Part shown: positions 35,596 through 39,424 of the stretch, in pieces
How positions within the stretch are numbered: the stretch's first letter is position 1
Layout: each line of letters begins with the position of its first letter
From: Chthoniobacteraceae bacterium
GTDB lineage: Bacteria; Verrucomicrobiota; Verrucomicrobiia; Chthoniobacterales; Chthoniobacteraceae
Assembly: GCA_947479475.1 (NCBI GenBank)
Contig: CANJZW010000042.1
Coordinates: 1-39,424, forward strand
DNA: 39,424 nt
Direction of reading: 5' to 3'
Program-made: the position numbers and the translations under genes
The notes under the pieces: generated by a model
Seen by the model: the letters and a program-made list of their open reading frames with translations, nothing else
Told to the model about the DNA's origin: nothing
Database searches by the model: none

Positions 35596-36510
35596 ATGCG
35601 GATCCCAAACTTAACCATCTCTCACGCACTTGTTGCCCGGTTAAATACTCTCAACACTCAGCAAAATCAGTACAACGATCAGCTTGCGAGCGGCCAGCGC
35701 ATCACAAGTCCCAGCGAGGACCCGCAGGCTGCCAGTCGGATTTTACGGCTCCGTTCGGAAAAGTCTGAAATTCAGGTTTATGCCAAGAATGGCGACCGCG
35801 CCCTGAGTGTTTCCCAAGCTTCTTTCGCGGCGTTGGACCAACTCAAAAATCTTTCAGACCGTGCCAGTGAGTTAGCGGCATTGTCGAACAGTGGCAATGT
35901 GTCGGCGGCCGAGCGCAAGTCTTATGCGATAGAGTTGAACCAGATCATCAAGGAAGCCATTGATGCTGGCAATACGAAGTACCAAGGGGAGTTTTTGTTC
36001 AATGGCATCGATACGGCTGTTCAGCCATTTACCGATGATGGCGCCGCCACTCCTGCCGCACTTGCCACAACACCTGCGGCTGCGGACGGCTTGTCCATCC
36101 AGCTTTCAGGCTCGGTCTCCATCTCGCCCTTCACAACAGGCGCCGGGAATGCGAAAATCGCCACGTTCATCACCAATATGATCGCCCTGCGCAAGGGCTT
36201 GGACAATACAGCGGCTGCCACGGATGCGGGAACCGCAGCAATCACTTCGGCACGCAGTGCGCTGCTGCGCTCCGAAGACGATTTGATCGGCATCATCGCA
36301 GACAACTCCGCTCTGCAGACCCGGATGGAATCTGTTAAGGCCCAGTCGGAAGCCCGCTTCAACAACATCCAGTCTTTGATTTCCAAAGATGCGGATGTCG
36401 ATGTTTCCCAGACGATGGTGAACCTCACGCGCGTCCGCACGGCCTACCAGGCTGCTTTGCAGTCGGGGGCGCAGGTGATGAAGCTTTCTCTGCTGGATTA
36501 TCTCCCGTAG
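35596..36510 (+). CDS. flgL: Flagellar hook-associated protein FlgL
   Basis: Second junction protein, homologous to flagellin at both ends; 304 residues. 'LNTLNTQQNQYNDQLASGQR' and 'ITSPSEDPQAASRILRLRSE' (18-54) are typical of FlgL, and the C-terminal 'QTMVNLTRVRTAYQAALQSG' matches. 'YQGEFLFNGIDTAVQPF' is in the middle domain. GAGGAA (35585-35590) lies five bases before ATG 35596. It is the last flagellar gene here; no flagellin or csrA follows. Confidence 0.95.
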   Translation: MRIPNLTISHALVARLNTLNTQQNQYNDQLASGQRITSPSEDPQAASRILRLRSEKSEIQVYAKNGDRALSVSQASFAALDQLKNLSDRASELAALSNSGNVSAAERKSYAIELNQIIKEAIDAGNTKYQGEFLFNGIDTAVQPFTDDGAATPAALATTPAAADGLSIQLSGSVSISPFTTGAGNAKIATFITNMIALRKGLDNTAAATDAGTAAITSARSALLRSEDDLIGIIADNSALQTRMESVKAQSEARFNNIQSLISKDADVDVSQTMVNLTRVRTAYQAALQSGAQVMKLSLLDYLP

Positions 36511-36531
36511 TAAAAATAGCGAAGAAAGGGC

Positions 36532-36559
36532 TTGCTGGATGATTTCGTTCCGCTAGTCT
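36532..36559 (+). promoter_or_regulatory. Candidate promoter of tRNA-Glu
   Basis: TTGCTG (36532-36537) and TAGTCT (36554-36559), 16 bases apart, end 18 bases before the tRNA gene. Confidence 0.45.
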
Positions 36560-36577
36560 GCACGTCCGCTCGAAAGA

Positions 36578-36653
36578 GACCCTATCGTCCAGTGGCCTAG
36601 GACACTCCCCTTTCACGGGAGTAACACGGGTTCGAATCCCGTTAGGGTCGCCA
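36578..36653 (+). tRNA. tRNA-Glu(TTC)
   Basis: Acceptor arms GACCCTA (36578-36584) and TAGGGTC (36643-36649), G discriminator and encoded CCA. The anticodon stem CTCCC/GGGAG encloses CTTTCAC, anticodon TTC. It is followed at once by a terminator and then by accessory-looking DNA, so its 3' end is a plausible integration site, although no second copy of that end is visible in the window. Confidence 0.97.
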
Positions 36654-36660
36654 CTTTAAC

Positions 36661-36683
36661 CCCCTCAACCCGAGGGGTTTTTT
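36661..36683 (+). terminator. Intrinsic terminator after tRNA-Glu
   Basis: CCCCTC (36661-36666), loop AACCC, GAGGGG (36672-36677), then six T residues. A textbook terminator eight bases after the tRNA CCA end. Confidence 0.9.
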
Positions 36684-36948
36684 ATGCCCGCGAACTGCAG
36701 GCTCGATTTTTCGGACAGTTTTCGGACAGTCTGTCCCTGTTTCCTGCTTCCGGTATCGCATCCCTGAAGCCCGAGTCGACATCCGCAGCGGTTGCCCTTC
36801 CCGCGCTCACGCGGGATAAGCACCGTCCAGCCGCGTCACTTTGTTGGGAGGCCCATCTCCCGTTGAGCCTAGAAAATGTCTTACAAACACATGTCTGACA
36901 TTTTTACTACGCCCGATAGAGGCGCGGCGGGTACCGCGTAGGCCGAAA
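36684..36948. other. Gene-free stretch with inverted repeats
   Basis: No coding sequence is visible from the tRNA terminator to the hipB control region. It holds two direct copies of TTTCGGACAG ending in a palindrome GGACAG-T-CTGTCC (36724-36736), and an inverted repeat AAAATGTC (36873-36880) / GACATTTT (36897-36904) with 16 bases between. These could be remnants of element ends or protein-binding sites; nothing more can be said. Confidence 0.6.
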
Positions 36949-37023
36949 TTCATTAAAGTGAAAAAATTAACGTGATTCCTCATTGATTGCTCAGTGAGGT
37001 TGCGTATTATTCACTTAAATGAA
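36949..37023 (+). promoter_or_regulatory. hipB promoter flanked by two palindromic operators
   Basis: TTCATTAAAGTGAA (36949-36962) and TTCACTTAAATGAA (37010-37023) are near-palindromes and are inverted copies of each other with one mismatch, with centres 61 bp apart. Between them lie TTGATT (36983-36988) and TATTAT (37005-37010), 16 bases apart. The second site covers the end of the -10 region and the hipB start codon (37019). This is the arrangement expected for autorepression by an XRE dimer. Confidence 0.75.
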
Positions 37024-37294
37024 TATGGACTCGCAAAGCTTGGCTGCGATTGTTTCTGCCCGACTCCGGAAGCGGCGGCAAAGCCTCGGCATCCGACAAA
37101 AGGATCTCGCAGAGTTGGCTGAGATCGCGGTTCACACACTCAGCAACATTGAATCCGGCAAGGGCAATCCATCTCTTGACGTGCTGGGGCGGCTGCTTGA
37201 TTGCCTCGGGTTGAAACTGACCATCGAGCCAAATGGCCAAAGGGACGGCACCCATACAACCTCTGCGACGCCAGCAATCACTGAACACCCATGA
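37019..37294 (+). CDS. hipB: HipB-like XRE-family antitoxin/repressor
   Basis: A 91-residue DNA-binding protein with one XRE helix-turn-helix: 'RLRKRRQSLGIRQKDLAELA' and 'IAVHTLSNIESGKGNPSLDV' (about 16-60), followed by 'LGRLLDCLGLKLTIEP', as in HipB. The last 20 residues are a polar tail. Expected to repress its own operon through the two palindromes at 36949-37023. An alternative start at ATG 37025 would lose two residues only. It overlaps the next gene by four bases (ATGA at 37291-37294). Confidence 0.88.
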   Translation: MNMDSQSLAAIVSARLRKRRQSLGIRQKDLAELAEIAVHTLSNIESGKGNPSLDVLGRLLDCLGLKLTIEPNGQRDGTHTTSATPAITEHP

Positions 37295-37620
37295 GCCAAG
37301 TCGGAAAAGTCTTCTACGGGGACACGCTCGCGGGCCACATTGAGCGGCGGAACAATGGAGCCTATTGCTTTGTCTACCAGCCTGACTATCTGGCACGCCC
37401 CGATGCGCGTCCTGTGAGTCTCACGCTGCCGCTTAGGCGCGAGGAATACAACTCGCCCGTGCTTTTCCCATTCTTTTCGGGACTGCTCGCGGAGGGAAAT
37501 CTCAAGGACCTCCAGTGCCGTTTGCACCGCATTGATGCCGATGACGATTTCACCCGGCTACTCAAGACCGCTCGTCACGATGTCATTGGCGCGGTTACTG
37601 TTGAGGAGGTTGTGTCGTGA
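37291..37620 (+). CDS. hipS: HipS-like protein (stand-alone HipA N-terminal subdomain 1)
   Basis: A 109-residue protein equal to the N-terminal subdomain of HipA kinases: 'GKVFYGDTLAGHIERRNNGA' (5-24), 'ARPVSLTLPLRREEYNSP' and 'LFPFFSGLLAEGNLKD'. In the HipBST system of enteropathogenic E. coli this part is a separate gene, hipS, and acts as the antitoxin of HipT. Here too it is encoded between the HTH gene and the kinase gene, overlapping both by four bases, so I assign it the same role by analogy. It could also simply be a split HipA that reassembles. Confidence 0.8.
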   Translation: MSQVGKVFYGDTLAGHIERRNNGAYCFVYQPDYLARPDARPVSLTLPLRREEYNSPVLFPFFSGLLAEGNLKDLQCRLHRIDADDDFTRLLKTARHDVIGAVTVEEVVS

Positions 37621-38612
37621 GAACTCCAGACAATATCTGCCTGAGCACGTTACGCCCCACGCGCGGCCAGTCCTATAGCGGGGGGGCAGTACGAATGCTC
37701 TGGGGAGGAAAGCGCATTTCCCCCGTACTTTCCTTCGAGCAGAAAGTCTTCGCCGACTTTCGTCGCGACGCCGCTCCTCGCATCTCCCTCTCCGGCGTGC
37801 AGGACAAGATTTCTCTCCGCCTCGTGAATGGCGTTCTTGTCCCCACCGACCGAGATGGCGAATTCATCCTCAAGCCAGTCCCGCGTGCGCTTACTGGCAC
37901 TCTCGACTTCCTCGATGACGTGCCCGCGAACGAGCACGTGACCATGCAAATCGCTGCGCAAGTCTTTAAGCTGCGCAGTGCAGCGTGCGGTCTCGTCTTT
38001 TTTCCCGATGGCGAGCCTGCCTACATCGTCCGGCGTTTTGATCGGGACGCTGCGACCGGAAAAAAACTGGCCCAAGAAGACTTCTGCCAGCTTGCCGGAA
38101 AAAGCCGCGGAACCCACGGGGAGAACTACAAATACGACGGCAGCTACGAAGAACTTGGACGCCTCCTCCAGCGGTTTAGCCCGGCTTGGAGAGTCGAAGC
38201 CGAGAGGCTTTTCACGCTTATCATCTTCAATTACGTCTGCGGCAATGGAGACGCGCACCTCAAAAACTTCTCACTGCTTGAAACGCCCTTCGGCGACTAC
38301 TCGCTCAGCCCTGCTTACGACCTCCTCTGTACGTCACTGCACCTCCCTGCGGAGAGCCGCACGGCCTTGGAATTTTTTGATGATTTCGTCACTCCAAGCT
38401 TCGAGATCAACGCTTTTGCCAAACGTTCGGATTTCATGGAACTCGCCAACCGCTTTGGACTGCGCACGCCACGTGCCACGGCCATCCTCGACCGATTCAA
38501 CAGTGAACGCCCCAATGTTGAGGCACTCCTGGACCGCTCACTTCTGTCAGCCGAGAGTAAATCACGGTACCGCGCCTTGTTCGCCGACCGTCTGATAGCC
38601 CTCGCGGATTGA
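37617..38612 (+). CDS. hipT: HipT-like Ser/Thr kinase toxin
   Basis: A 331-residue HipA-family kinase lacking the N-terminal subdomain that the preceding gene supplies. The glycine-rich loop region reads 'RISLSGVQDKISLRL' with Ser57 and Ser59 placed like the Ser-x-Ser autophosphorylation pair described for E. coli HipT. The catalytic loop is 'GNGDAHLKNFSLL' (Asp212, Asn217) and the metal-binding Asp235 is in 'SPAYDLL', so the kinase should be active. E. coli HipT phosphorylates tryptophanyl-tRNA synthetase and HipA glutamyl-tRNA synthetase; the target here is unknown. The start is GTG 37617, with GAGGAGG seven bases upstream, overlapping the hipS stop. Confidence 0.86.
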   Translation: MRTPDNICLSTLRPTRGQSYSGGAVRMLWGGKRISPVLSFEQKVFADFRRDAAPRISLSGVQDKISLRLVNGVLVPTDRDGEFILKPVPRALTGTLDFLDDVPANEHVTMQIAAQVFKLRSAACGLVFFPDGEPAYIVRRFDRDAATGKKLAQEDFCQLAGKSRGTHGENYKYDGSYEELGRLLQRFSPAWRVEAERLFTLIIFNYVCGNGDAHLKNFSLLETPFGDYSLSPAYDLLCTSLHLPAESRTALEFFDDFVTPSFEINAFAKRSDFMELANRFGLRTPRATAILDRFNSERPNVEALLDRSLLSAESKSRYRALFADRLIALAD

Positions 38613-38864
38613 CGCGAAATGGTTGCAATTTGAGTCACCGACGGTCGATCGCTGACGGCTGCGAGTTTGGAATTCACTCAAAGCTCTGGGGTGGAGTGCC
38701 TTTTTAGAGTGTTCAATAATTTTACACTCGATTATTTTCGGTCGATCGCCATATTGGTCTATAGGGTAAGCGGAGTTCACTCCTCCGGCGCAATTCAAAC
38801 GAATCCAATACGCCCCGCCTCAAGAACCGTCTCCACGAATGATTTGCCCGGCGATACCGAGGGC

Positions 38865-39230
38865 ATGGACCGCAAAGCCGCCTACTCCAAACTCTGCCCT
38901 CACGTCGCAGATGCGGCGACTATGGGCTACAAGTTGTACCACAGCTTGGATGTGAAGGGCCGCATCGCGGAAATCCAGTGAGAGGTCCACAGCCGGGCTT
39001 TGATGGGGATCGACGAGAAGCGGGACCTGCTGAGGCAGATGATCGAGGGGACGATCCCTACCAAGGTCAATAAGCGGAGGGATGGCGGTGTGGAGGCGGT
39101 CTTCGATATACTTGGGGCGTTGGTGGCGGATGCGAAGATGGCGGGTGCATTCGACGGGACCGCCGCAGTGAAGGAGTGCCAGCGAACTGCAGGATGGATT
39201 TTCAGGACCGTTTTTTCCTGTTTTTTCTGC
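38865..39230 (+). pseudogene. Disrupted phage terminase small subunit-like gene
   Basis: From the ATG at 38865 one frame reads 'MDRKAAYSKLCPHVADAATM' then 'GYKLYHSLDVKGRIAEIQ', is stopped by TGA at 38979-38981, and goes on in the same frame with 'EVHSRALMGIDEKRDLLRQM' and 'IEGTIPTKVNKRRDGGVEAV'. The pattern AYS...A...G..L....V..RIAEI followed by a helix with KRDLL resembles terminase small subunits (Terminase_2 type), which bind phage DNA for packaging. The reading continues sensibly to about 39190 and then degrades. The N-terminal DNA-binding start is also missing or unrecognisable. Boundaries are approximate. I see no large terminase subunit. Confidence 0.5.
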
Positions 39231-39424
39231 TGTCGTGCCCACCAGAAACAAGGATTTTCCCATCATCATCGAGGTTTGCGGGGGCCGATATGAAAGTGGC
39301 GTGATCCTGCCGGTTTGAAAGTGCTGCCGAGAACGGACTCCGGCGCGGGGGGCTTCTTCTTTTTCTTCCCACCTTCCTCACAGATCGTCTACTTCTCCTC
39401 CTTCTACAGAGTTGGCTTCGTGGC
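39231..39424. other. Unassigned sequence at the window end
   Basis: After the terminase-like remnant I see no supportable gene. A short frame from GTG 39235 ('VPTRNKDFPIIIEVCGGRYE') ends after 27 codons and may be another phage-gene fragment. The last 80 bases are rich in CTTCTT/CCTTC pyrimidine runs. Confidence 0.4.

Noticed and set aside
36578..38612. A functional link between hipT, gltX, tRNA-Glu and tRNA-Trp in the same window
   Set aside because: HipA and HipT kinases do target aminoacyl-tRNA synthetases, but gltX is 10 kb away on the other strand in a core operon, so the proximity is best taken as chance.

Overview
The window (39.4 kb, moderately GC-rich) looks like a chromosomal segment of a flagellated, Gram-negative bacterium, most plausibly a member of the PVC group and in particular Verrucomicrobiota. 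The reasons are inferential. The cell envelope is diderm (P- and L-ring flagellar proteins FlgI and FlgH). It has the MEP isoprenoid pathway and a compact glutamyl-tRNA synthetase. Most start codons lack a Shine-Dalgarno sequence, and the classical secE-nusG-rplK-rplA-rplJL-rpoBC operon stops after rplK. No 16S gene is present, so the taxon is not proven.

Layout. 1-460: an 11-bp tandem array, a short palindromic intergenic repeat and a nested inverted repeat, with no convincing gene. 459-2897: yqeY, ispD and an M16 zinc protease. 3139-6948: the proteostasis block tig-clpP-clpX. 7019-9483: an S41 periplasmic protease overlapping tsaD. 9533-10414 (minus): farnesyl-type polyprenyl synthase. 10563-13607: translation/secretion block tRNA-Thr(GGT), tuf, tRNA-Trp(CCA), secE, nusG, rplK, closed by strong terminators. 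13806-16201: a GT4 glycogen synthase and the GTPase obg. 16380-23176: a complete F1Fo ATP synthase operon in the order atpBEFHAGDC, ending in a bidirectional terminator. 23250-26988 (minus): gltX-aroE-FGGY kinase. 27107-28093: an MBL-fold exonuclease. 28350-36510: the flagellar rod/ring/hook-junction cluster flgF-flgG-flgA-flgH-flgI-flgJ(N)-flgN-like-flgK-flgL. 36578-36653: tRNA-Glu(TTC).

Downstream of tRNA-Glu the character changes. There are long gene-poor stretches, inverted repeats, a three-gene HipB-HipS-HipT type toxin-antitoxin module with two matching palindromic operators, and a decayed gene resembling a phage terminase small subunit interrupted by an in-frame TGA. I read this as a small accessory island or prophage remnant beside a tRNA gene.

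The core genes work together in obvious ways. The Fo/F1 genes build one complex. The flg genes build the distal rod, P/L rings and hook-filament junction. tig/clpXP and the S41 protease handle protein quality control. ispD and the polyprenyl synthase feed isoprenoid synthesis. The least ordinary points are the HipBST-like module, a shortened ATP synthase delta subunit, a terminator-like hairpin between atpE and atpF, an Obg with an acidic insert and no C-terminal domain, and a near-perfect sigma-54 promoter match in front of flgF.
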